NCBI RefSeq assembly: GCF_023242945.1
Contig: NZ_JALKFT010000001.1
Location: 248,001-312,000, forward strand
DNA: 64,000 bases
Source of the DNA: Frankia umida
GTDB lineage: Bacteria > Actinomycetota > Actinomycetes > Frankiales > Frankiaceae
Reading direction: 5' to 3'
How positions within the stretch are numbered: position 1 is the first letter of the stretch; each line of letters starts with the position of its first letter. Under the pieces are notes generated by a model. It did not search any database and was not told the DNA's origin. It saw nothing but the letters and a program-made list of their open reading frames with translations. This document shows, one piece after another, positions 44,219 to 51,055 of this stretch. The position numbers were made by a program, and so were the translations under genes.

Positions 44219-45522
44219 TCGGCCGCTACACCCTGCCCGAGATGGGCCGGGTCTGGTCGGAGGCACACAAGTACGAACTGTGGTGTCAGGTCGAGGTGCT
44301 GGTCTGCGAGGCCCATGCCGCCGCCGGCCGGATTCCCGCCGACAGCGTCGAACCGGTCCGGGCCGCCCCCGCGCCGACGCCCGAGGCGGTCGCCGAGATC
44401 GAGGCCGTCACCCAGCATGACGTGATCGCCTTCCTGTCGGCCTGGGCGGACAACACCGAGCCCCGCTCGGCCGCCGCCTACGTCCATTTCGGGATGACCT
44501 CGTCGGACCTGCTCGACACCGCGCTCGCCCTGCAGCTCGTCGAGGCCACCGACCTGCTGCTCGCGAAGGCCGACACCCTGGTCGCCGCCCTGCGTGATCT
44601 TGGCCTCGAGCACCGGAACACCCTGCGGGTCGGACGCACCCACGGCATCCACGGGGAACCGACCGTGTTCGGCCACCGGGTCGCCGACCTCGCGTTCGGC
44701 CTGGCCCGCTGCCGTGACCGGCTGCGCACCGCCCGCACGGAGGTCGGCCTCGCGAAGATCTCCGGCGCGGTGGGCACCTACTCCAACATCGAGCCGGACG
44801 TCGAGATCCACGTCGCCGAGAAGCTGGGGCTGCGCCCGACCCCGGTCGCCACCCAGGTGGTGCTGCGCGACGGCATCGCGAACTGGGTGGCCGCGCTCGC
44901 GGGGCTCGCCACCGTGTGTGAGGCGATCGCGCTGGAGGTCCGCCACGGCCAGCGCACCGAGGTCCGCGAACTGTCCGAGCCGTTCGGCTCCGGGCAGAAG
45001 GGTTCCTCGGCGATGCCGCACAAGAAGAACCCGATCATGTCGGAGCGCATCGCCGGCCTCGCCCGGATCGTCCGCGCCCAGTACGTCCCGGTGCTCGAAG
45101 GTGTGCCGCTGTGGCATGAGCGGGACATCTCCCACTCGTCCACCGAGCGGATCGCCCTGCCGGACGCGTCCGCCGGCGTCGACTACCTGCTGCACCTGAC
45201 CACCCGGCTGGTCCGCGGCCTGGTCGTCGACACCGCCCGGATGCGGGCGAACCTGGACGCCACCGGCGGCCTGGTCTACACCTCGGCGGTGCTGCTCGAA
45301 CTGGTCGAGACGGGCCTGTCCCGCGAGGACGCCTACGCCATCACCCAGGCCGCGGCGATGGAGACCTGGCAGACCGGTATCCCCTTCCGCGACACCCTGC
45401 GCAAACAGGCCGCCGAACGCGATCTCCCCCTGGACGAGCCCCGCCTGGACGAGGTCAGCCGCCCCGAGCGCTACACCGAACGCCTCACCGGCGTCTTCGA
45501 CGCGCTGGCCGCCCTGACCTGA
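44215..45522 (+). CDS. purB: Adenylosuccinate lyase
   Basis: It removes fumarate from both SAICAR and adenylosuccinate. The 435-residue protein has RYTLPEMGRVWSEAHKYELW, HFGMTSSDLLDTALALQL, RVGRTHGIHGEPTVFGHR and the superfamily signature GSSAMPHKKNPIMSER with the flexible catalytic loop. GTG 44215 overlaps the purE stop by four bases. The 3' end overlaps the convergent PHP-domain gene by 52 bp. Confidence 0.97.
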   Translation: MIGRYTLPEMGRVWSEAHKYELWCQVEVLVCEAHAAAGRIPADSVEPVRAAPAPTPEAVAEIEAVTQHDVIAFLSAWADNTEPRSAAAYVHFGMTSSDLLDTALALQLVEATDLLLAKADTLVAALRDLGLEHRNTLRVGRTHGIHGEPTVFGHRVADLAFGLARCRDRLRTARTEVGLAKISGAVGTYSNIEPDVEIHVAEKLGLRPTPVATQVVLRDGIANWVAALAGLATVCEAIALEVRHGQRTEVRELSEPFGSGQKGSSAMPHKKNPIMSERIAGLARIVRAQYVPVLEGVPLWHERDISHSSTERIALPDASAGVDYLLHLTTRLVRGLVVDTARMRANLDATGGLVYTSAVLLELVETGLSREDAYAITQAAAMETWQTGIPFRDTLRKQAAERDLPLDEPRLDEVSRPERYTERLTGVFDALAALT

Positions 45523-46469
45523 GCGGGACGTCGAAGGTGGATGGGGTTGGTCCAGGCGCGGCCGCCGGCGGCGTCCTCGACGGTGACCCGGCAGTAGCCG
45601 TCACCGAACATCGCGACCGGGAGTGAGCCTTCCGTCAGTTCTTTTCCCACCAGCACCTGCTTGCCCGGGACGCCACCGGTCAGCAGGATCCTGCGCACCG
45701 GCGAACACCGGACGGTGATCTGACCCTCACGCAGCTCGACATCGTGTAGTTCGGGGCCGGTGCTCGCGTAGTAGTGGCCGGCTTTGAGAGCGGCCAGGAG
45801 TTCGTTCGGATCGAGGGCGACGGCGCGGACGTGCACCCAGCCGGCGCAGGCCGGCGGATCCTGAGGCTGGAAATGCGCGTCGTCGGCGGCGTAGGCACCC
45901 AGGCGGTGGCCACGGCCCAGCAGGATGTCGGTGAGGTGCCAGCTGTCGCCGCGGTCCTCCAGTGCCGCCAGTGCGTTGAACACCTCGACGGCGTGGGCCG
46001 CGTCGAGGCTTTCGGCATCCGCCAGGGTGAGCAGGGACGCCGCCGGATGCGCCATACCGATGAACGCACCCGCCGCCCGCGCCCGGCGGGCCAGTGCCGG
46101 GCCGGTCTCCCCAGGCCCCGGCGGCGGGAAGCCCAGGGGCAGGCCGACCGCGATGATGTGCCACTCGTCGGAGAACTCCGTACGCGGCGCGTGCAGCTCG
46201 GCACCGATCAGGGTCGTGAATCCCTCGGTGCGCAGGTCACGGGTGTCGACCAGCGGGAACCCGAACCTGGCTCGAAAATGATCGGTGATCGCCAGGAAGT
46301 CGTAACCGGCCTGCCGGTAGTGCCGCGCCGTCTCCGCCGGCGACAGCGCCCCGTCGGACCGGTCCGTATGGGTGTGCAGATTTCCTCGCCAGAACCGGCC
46401 AGGTCTACCGAACGGAAGACTGTTCTCCGTCGGGAGCGAGGCATCCACTCCAGAAGCGTAGTCGATCAA
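45471..46469 (-). CDS. PHP-domain metal-dependent hydrolase (CehA/McbA-like)
   Basis: This 332-residue protein has the PHP metal motif GNLHTHTDRSDGALSPAETARHYRQAGYDFLAITDH, further ligands in GAELHA and GMAHPAAS, and GAYAADDAHF near the C-terminal part. CehA/McbA-like members act on phosphoesters or carbamates; the substrate here is unknown. The last 20 residues are encoded antisense to the purB 3' end. The luciferase-like gene ends 17 bp upstream on the same strand. Confidence 0.85.
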   Translation of the reverse strand: MIDYASGVDASLPTENSLPFGRPGRFWRGNLHTHTDRSDGALSPAETARHYRQAGYDFLAITDHFRARFGFPLVDTRDLRTEGFTTLIGAELHAPRTEFSDEWHIIAVGLPLGFPPPGPGETGPALARRARAAGAFIGMAHPAASLLTLADAESLDAAHAVEVFNALAALEDRGDSWHLTDILLGRGHRLGAYAADDAHFQPQDPPACAGWVHVRAVALDPNELLAALKAGHYYASTGPELHDVELREGQITVRCSPVRRILLTGGVPGKQVLVGKELTEGSLPVAMFGDGYCRVTVEDAAGGRAWTNPIHLRRPAQVRAASASKTPVRRSV

Positions 46470-46486
46470 ATCCGGTCAGGCGTGGC

Positions 46487-47644
46487 CTACGTGGGATCGG
46501 CCGGGGTCCAGCCGAGGGCCGGGGCGACGGTGGTGGCCAGGTCGGTGATCAGGCGGATGTTCTGGTCGAGGCCGAAGGCCGGCGGCAGGAACAGCACCAG
46601 TTCGTCGGCGACCGAGATACCCGGGTCGGCGAGCACCGCCGCGGCCACCGCGTCCGGATCTCCGTGGTAGACCGGGCTCATCGCGAAGCCGGCCGGCAGC
46701 TCGGCGAGTCTGATCGGCGGCAGGGCGCCCTGCGGCCGGGACGCGGCCGGCCCGTAGGTGCGTCGTTCCAGGTCGTAGGCGGCGTAGGTCTCGCGCAGCT
46801 CGCCGGTCGGCCCGGGCAGCACGGACGCGGACACCGCGACCGGCGGCGGCGGGGTGCCGTGGGTGGCCGTCCAGGCGGCCCGGTACTCGCCGATGAGGCG
46901 GGCCTGGTACTCGCCGAAGGTCTCCCCCTCGGCCAGTCCACGCAGAATGGTCCCGGTGATCAGCCGTAGCCCGAGCCGGGCCGCGTTCACCGCCGAGTCG
47001 ACGTGACCGGAGCCGTACCAGATGCGTTCGCGCAGGCCCGGGCTGTGCGGGGTCACCCGCAGCTCGGTGCCGACCGGGGGGCCGGGCGGCCGATGCTCGG
47101 TGACGGTGTGCAGCACCTCGCCGGAGACACCGGCCAGGAACCGGCGTAGCCGCCGCTGGCCCTCGGTGCGGGCGTCCGTGTCGACGGCGCCGAAGACGTC
47201 GTCCCAGGTGTCGGAACCGCTGGAGAAGGCCAGCTGGAGCCGTCCGCCGGTGAGCAGGTCGGTGGTGCCGGCCGCCTCGGCCAGCAGGATCGGCTCCTGG
47301 TAGCGCATCGGGATGACCGCACTGCCGAAGGTGATCCGGCTGGTGTGCTGCCCGGCGGCGGCGAAGAACGGCAGCGGCGAGGACAGGTAGTTGTCGAAGT
47401 GCCGCTGGTAGGCCCAGCCGGACTGGTAGCCGAGCTCCTCGGCCGCCCTGAACAGCTCGATGCCGTCACGCAGCCCGCGTCCCGCCTCGCCGGCGGTAAA
47501 GGACACCCGGGTGTTGAACCCGAGCCGCGTCGTCGGCCTGGCCGCATCCGCGCCGGCGGTTTCCGTACTGGTCAGTGTCTTGACATCCTCCCCGGCCTGA
47601 AGACCGGGGATTCCCACCCTCGCGGACAGGTTTTCCTGTTTCAC
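46487..47644 (-). CDS. Luciferase-like flavin monooxygenase with an IS-derived start
   Basis: The bacterial luciferase-like fold is clear: RLGFNTRVSFTAG, IELFRAAEELGYQSGWAYQRHF, ITFGSAVIPMRYQEPILLAEAAGTTDLLTGGRLQLAFSSG and ERIWYGSGHVDSAVNAARLGLRLITG. These enzymes use reduced flavin and oxygen; the substrate is unknown. The family core starts at about residue 40. The only in-frame starts upstream (GTG 47662 and GTG 47644) lie in the end of a tnpB remnant. GTG 47644 has GGGGAGG nine bases before it. So the IS end appears to supply the ribosome site and the first 21 or so codons, and the native start seems lost. Confidence 0.8.
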   Translation of the reverse strand: MKQENLSARVGIPGLQAGEDVKTLTSTETAGADAARPTTRLGFNTRVSFTAGEAGRGLRDGIELFRAAEELGYQSGWAYQRHFDNYLSSPLPFFAAAGQHTSRITFGSAVIPMRYQEPILLAEAAGTTDLLTGGRLQLAFSSGSDTWDDVFGAVDTDARTEGQRRLRRFLAGVSGEVLHTVTEHRPPGPPVGTELRVTPHSPGLRERIWYGSGHVDSAVNAARLGLRLITGTILRGLAEGETFGEYQARLIGEYRAAWTATHGTPPPPVAVSASVLPGPTGELRETYAAYDLERRTYGPAASRPQGALPPIRLAELPAGFAMSPVYHGDPDAVAAAVLADPGISVADELVLFLPPAFGLDQNIRLITDLATTVAPALGWTPADPT

Positions 47645-47676
47645 TGACAGACGCCTCCCCACTCTAGGAGTGGGGT
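47585..47676 (-). mobile_element. Right end of an IS605-family element (hairpins at tnpB 3' end)
   Basis: CCCCGG (47590-47595) and CCGGGG (47604-47609) form a hairpin with loop CCTGAAGA. A second perfect hairpin, CCCCACTC and GAGTGGGG (47657-47664 and 47668-47675), overlaps the tnpB stop codon. This is the layout of an IS605 right end, which also forms the 3' part of the omega RNA; the guide would be the flanking bases beyond about 47584. Confidence 0.65.
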
Positions 47677-47815
47677 GGTCTCACTCCGTCTCCGCAGGCG
47701 ATCACGGCGAGCCCCGCCGCGAGAACATTCCGTGCCGCGTTCACATCCCGGTCGTGGACCGCACCACAAGCGCAGGCCCATTCCCGGATGTTCAACGGCA
47801 GCTTTTCGACGAGCG
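47664..47815 (-). pseudogene. TnpB C-terminal fragment (zinc finger and RuvC-III)
   Basis: On the minus strand the frame reads SSCSSCGTLVEKLPLNIREW, then ACACGAVHDRDVNAARNVLAAG, then LAVIACGDGVRPPHS and a stop. This is the zinc-finger region and the RuvC-III Asp motif (DRDVNAARN) of TnpB. Nothing of the N-terminal three quarters is present. Upstream the sequence changes abruptly to a phosphatase-like fragment. Confidence 0.85.
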
Positions 47816-47919
47816 TCCCGCAGGACGAGCAGGAGGATGCCCGCTGGATCCGCGCGTCCTCCTGCTCGCCGCGGAGCGTGCCGTCCGCCGTGACACGGGG
47901 GCTGTCGGGCCTGACCGAC

Positions 47920-48072
47920 GAGGAGCTTTGTCCGCAGGGCCCGCAGCGTCCGGGGGCTCAGACCGAGCCCCTCGGTCGCGTAGTTCTGCATCGATCCGTA
48001 GGAGGCCCGCACCTGGTCCAGCCCGGCCTGCAGGGAGGAGGGCTCGACGTCAAGCAGGGTGAGCAGGACGAC
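47920..48072 (-). pseudogene. 3' fragment of a tyrosine/serine protein phosphatase
   Basis: The frame VLLTLLDVEPSSLQAGLDQV, RASYGSMQNYATEGLGLSPR and TLRALRTKLL resembles the C-terminus of actinobacterial tyrosine-type phosphatases (the x-YLxxAxxExxxxYGSxxxYLxxGLGL pattern). The catalytic part is absent. It overlaps the 3' end of the Nudix gene by 23 bp in another frame, which suggests a recombination joint. Confidence 0.55.
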
Positions 48073-48589
48073 CGAGCAGCAACGACAGCACGCCGACGAT
48101 CGTGGCGCCACTGACGACCTCCCGGCGTTCGATCATCCCGCGCAGCTCGGCGAGCGGGATCCACGCGACACGGTCGGATTCGTTGCGTTCGGTGGGTGCA
48201 CCGACCTGGACACAGCCGTCGGCGCGGAAAAGAAAATGGCGGGTGTTGGTAATTCCACCGGCGGGTTCCGCATAGATCAGTGGGCTGATCGTCCCGGGCT
48301 GCCAGCCGGTCTCCTCCTCGAGTTCCCGCGCTCCGGCGGCCTGCGGATCCTCGCCGTCCTCGACCAGACCCATGGGAAGTTCCCACCCCCAGCTGTCCGT
48401 GGCGATCCGGTGTCGCCACATCATCAGCACCCGGTCCGTCTCGTCCACGGCGGCGACCACCGCCAGGTCCCGCAGCTGCACCACGTGATACTCGCCGGCC
48501 GTGCCGTCGGGCCGTTCCACGTCCAGAAACCACACGCCGAGCCACGGCGTGGCGAAGGCGAGCCGCCGACCCGTCACCTGCCAGCGCAC
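48050..48589 (-). CDS. Nudix hydrolase, C-terminus at a recombination joint
   Basis: This 179-residue protein has a full Nudix box, GLVEDGEDPQAAGARELEEETGW, which matches GX5EX7REUXEEXGU. A beta-rich N-terminal half precedes it (TPWLGVWFLDVERPDG, YHVVQLRDLAVVAAVDE). It probably hydrolyses a nucleoside diphosphate derivative such as ADP-ribose or a nucleotide sugar. GTG 48589 has GGGAGG eight bases upstream. The last residues, LGRPAHPA, are read from sequence shared with the phosphatase remnant, so the native C-terminus may have been replaced. Confidence 0.85.
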   Translation of the reverse strand: MRWQVTGRRLAFATPWLGVWFLDVERPDGTAGEYHVVQLRDLAVVAAVDETDRVLMMWRHRIATDSWGWELPMGLVEDGEDPQAAGARELEEETGWQPGTISPLIYAEPAGGITNTRHFLFRADGCVQVGAPTERNESDRVAWIPLAELRGMIERREVVSGATIVGVLSLLLGRPAHPA

Positions 48590-48609
48590 AGACCCCGCCT
48601 CCCGTTCTC

Positions 48610-49008
48610 TCAGCGGCGACGCTCATCCTCGCCGTAGGCCTCCCGGGTGACCGCGCGAAGTCTGTCGATGAGCTGGGCGCGCAGGGCATCGTGCGCCGGG
48701 CCGGCAGCGTACTGCGCATCGCGGCGCACCTCGCCGTACAGATGCACGGGCCCCACCCGGAAACGCTCCTCCTCCCAGGTGTACCGGGCACGCACGTGGC
48801 CGTGCAGATGCGGCCAGAGGTTCCCGAGAACCTCGTAGTTGATCCGCAGAAAACCCGGATCGTTCGCCGCGCAGACCCGACCGACGGCCTCTCCGAGCAA
48901 CGAGAGATCCAACAGGAAAGCGGAACGCTCCGCATACGGAAGATCAGCTAGATGGTCGACGTCGTCCGCATGGATCATCGCACCGAAGTCGGCCACGATG
49001 TCAGACAT
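48610..49008 (-). CDS. HIT-like nucleotide hydrolase/transferase
   Basis: This 132-residue protein has the histidine-triad motif in YEVLGNLWPHLHGHVRARYTWEEER, with HLHGHV giving the His-x-His-x-His pattern. HIT proteins hydrolyse or transfer nucleotidyl groups, such as AppppA or AMP-amine bonds. ATG 49008 follows AGGGTCTCC. The frame is open further upstream without a supporting site. It lies 21 bp upstream of the Nudix gene on the same strand, so the two may be one unit. Confidence 0.75.
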   Translation of the reverse strand: MSDIVADFGAMIHADDVDHLADLPYAERSAFLLDLSLLGEAVGRVCAANDPGFLRINYEVLGNLWPHLHGHVRARYTWEEERFRVGPVHLYGEVRRDAQYAAGPAHDALRAQLIDRLRAVTREAYGEDERRR

Positions 49009-49214
49009 GGAGACCCTGCCGGCTTGTTCAGACAGCACAGCGCCGCCCACCGACCATGACCACGCTCCGCGACGCGGCCATCGAGGGCTACGGGTATGCA
49101 GGGTGCACAGGGGTCGCCGTGGGGGTGTTCGTGTCCGATATGCCCCCACAACGACCCGCGTAGACCGATCTTGCTCTGAGGCCGGTTGCGGGGCGTGGCG
49201 GGGCGGGACGGGAC

Positions 49215-49256
49215 GCGCACCAGCTGGCCTCGCGGCGCACCAGCTGGCCTCGCGGC
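49215..49256. repeat. Two tandem copies of a 20-bp sequence
   Basis: GCACCAGCTGGCCTCGCGGC occurs twice in tandem just downstream of the membrane-protein gene. No function is seen. Confidence 0.7.
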
Positions 49257-49273
49257 GAGCCGGCTTCCGATCG

Positions 49274-49780
49274 TCAGTGGATCGCGATCTCGAGGACGAC
49301 GAGCACCACACCGAGCAGGGCGCTGCCGCTGGTGTAGCGCACCAGCCGCCAGCCGCCCAGACCCGCGGCCTGGCCGGCCCGCAGGCCCCACAGGGTCAGC
49401 AGGACGACGCAGGTCCACAACGCGGCCTCCTGCGCGTCGTCCATCGACGCACCCAGCAGCCGGACCAGCGCCAGCACGGCGATCGGGAGGACCGAGGCCC
49501 GGGCCAGCGGCCAGTTCTCCACCATGGCCGACCGGGCCAGCCGCAGTCCCCGCCGCGGCGGCCCCGGCACCTCGTCGGGCCCAAGCGGCCGGGCGACCGC
49601 GTGCGCGTAGCCATGGGCCAGCCAGAACACGGCCACCGTGATCAGGACGTCGATGACGATCTGCCCGAGCGGGTCGACCTTCGGATCCTGCGCGGCGATC
49701 AGCCCCGCCGTCAGGACCGTCCCGTAGATCCCATGCTCAGGTCGTCCCGCACCGACCAGACAAGCGCGCCAGATGTCCAC
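49274..49780 (-). CDS. Small four-helix membrane protein of unknown function
   Basis: This 168-residue protein has four likely membrane helices: IVIDVLITVAVFWLAHGYAH, SVLPIAVLALVRLLG, ALWTCVVLLTLWGLRAG and LLGVVLVVLEIAI. The first helix contains a HGYAHAV stretch. I do not recognise the family. It diverges from purC and has its own 150-bp upstream region. Confidence 0.65.
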   Translation of the reverse strand: MDIWRACLVGAGRPEHGIYGTVLTAGLIAAQDPKVDPLGQIVIDVLITVAVFWLAHGYAHAVARPLGPDEVPGPPRRGLRLARSAMVENWPLARASVLPIAVLALVRLLGASMDDAQEAALWTCVVLLTLWGLRAGQAAGLGGWRLVRYTSGSALLGVVLVVLEIAIH

Positions 49781-49932
49781 GCAGCCCTGCTCCCGTCAGC
49801 CTCCGCCACCCAACAGGGCCCACCATCGATCATGATCTGCCGATCACACGGGATGCCGCGGCCATCGGCCGGCGATTCACCGGACGCGGTGGAACCGAAC
49901 CAGCAGCAGGTGAGGATGGGTACGGTCAGGAC

Positions 49933-50844
49933 ATGCCGCTGACACATGAGGAGTTCGCCGGGCTCACCCACCTGGGTTCGGGCAAGGTGCGGGAGCTGTT
50001 CGCCGTCGGGGACGACGCCGTGCTCCTGGTCGCCAGCGACCGGATCTCGGCGTTCGACGTGGTCCTGCCCACCGAGATCCCGGACAAGGGCGCCGTGCTG
50101 ACCGGGCTGTCGCTGTGGTGGTTCGACCAGCTCGCCGATCTCGTCCCGTCCCACGTCATCAGTTCCAACGTGGATGAGTATCCGGCCGAGCTCGCGCCGT
50201 ACACCGAGCAGCTGCGCGGCCGGTCGATGCTGTGCCGCCGCCTGGACATGGTGCTGATCGAGTGCGTGGCCCGCGGCTACCTCACCGGCAGCGGTCTGAA
50301 GGACTACAACCGCAGCGGCGCCGTCAGCGGCCACCCGCTGCCCGAAGGCCTGGTCGACGGCAGCAAGCTGCCCACGACGATCTACACCCCGTCCACGAAG
50401 GCACCGATCGGCCAGCACGACGAGAACATCAGCCGGGACGACGCCGCCGGCCGGGTCGGCGCGGAGCTCGCCGCGGAGCTCGAGCGACTCACCCTGCAGA
50501 TCTTCGGCCGGGCCAGCGACCTGGCCGCCGAGCGCGGCATCCTGCTCGCCGACACCAAGTTCGAGTTCGGCCACGATGCCGAGGGCACCCTACGTCTGGC
50601 CGACGAGGTGCTCACCCCCGACTCGTCCCGGTTCTGGCCCGAGGACACCTGGGCTCCCGGCAGCTCGCAGCCGTCGTTCGACAAGCAGTTCATCCGGGAC
50701 TACCTGGTCAGCACCGGTTGGGACAAGACCGAGCCCGGCCCGGAGCTGCCGGACGACGTCGTCGAGGCGACCCGCGCCCGTTACGTCGAGGCCTACGAGC
50801 GCCTCACCGGCATCTCCTTCAAGGACTACCTCTCCGGCGCCTGA
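49933..50844 (+). CDS. purC: SAICAR synthetase
   Basis: It ligates aspartate to CAIR using ATP. The 303-residue protein shows GSGKVRELFAVGDDAVLLVASDRISAFDVVLP, RRLDMVLIECVARGYLTGSGLKDY, DENISRDDAA and LADTKFEFG followed by LADEVLTPDSSRFWPED. All conserved ATP and substrate motifs are present. It makes the substrate of PurB, which is encoded 4.4 kb upstream. The gene ends in a tandem-repeat tract and a strong terminator. Confidence 0.98.
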   Translation: MPLTHEEFAGLTHLGSGKVRELFAVGDDAVLLVASDRISAFDVVLPTEIPDKGAVLTGLSLWWFDQLADLVPSHVISSNVDEYPAELAPYTEQLRGRSMLCRRLDMVLIECVARGYLTGSGLKDYNRSGAVSGHPLPEGLVDGSKLPTTIYTPSTKAPIGQHDENISRDDAAGRVGAELAAELERLTLQIFGRASDLAAERGILLADTKFEFGHDAEGTLRLADEVLTPDSSRFWPEDTWAPGSSQPSFDKQFIRDYLVSTGWDKTEPGPELPDDVVEATRARYVEAYERLTGISFKDYLSGA

Positions 50845-50860
50845 CCCGCACTCCCCCGCT

Positions 50861-50925
50861 GGACGAACGGCCCCGCTGGACGGACGGCCCGGCTGGACGG
50901 ACGGCCCGGCTGGACGGACGGACGG
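50861..50925. repeat. GGACGGACGGCCCGGCT tandem repeat after purC
   Basis: Imperfect tandem copies of CTGGACGGACGGCCCGG fill the space between the purC stop and its terminator hairpin. No function is apparent. Confidence 0.7.
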
Positions 50926-50927
50926 GG

Positions 50928-50955
50928 GCCGGGGTGGGGACAACCCCACCCCGGC
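50928..50955 (+). terminator. purC terminator hairpin
   Basis: GCCGGGGTGGGG and CCCCACCCCGGC pair perfectly over 12 bp around the four-base loop ACAA. Confidence 0.85.
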
Positions 50956-51055
50956 AGGGCGGAAGGCCATAGTCCGCGGTCGGCGGCGGGCCACAGTAGG
51001 CATTCGGTAGCTCGCCGCAGTGACCTTGAACGGTCGAGACGAGATCGTCGTTCCC

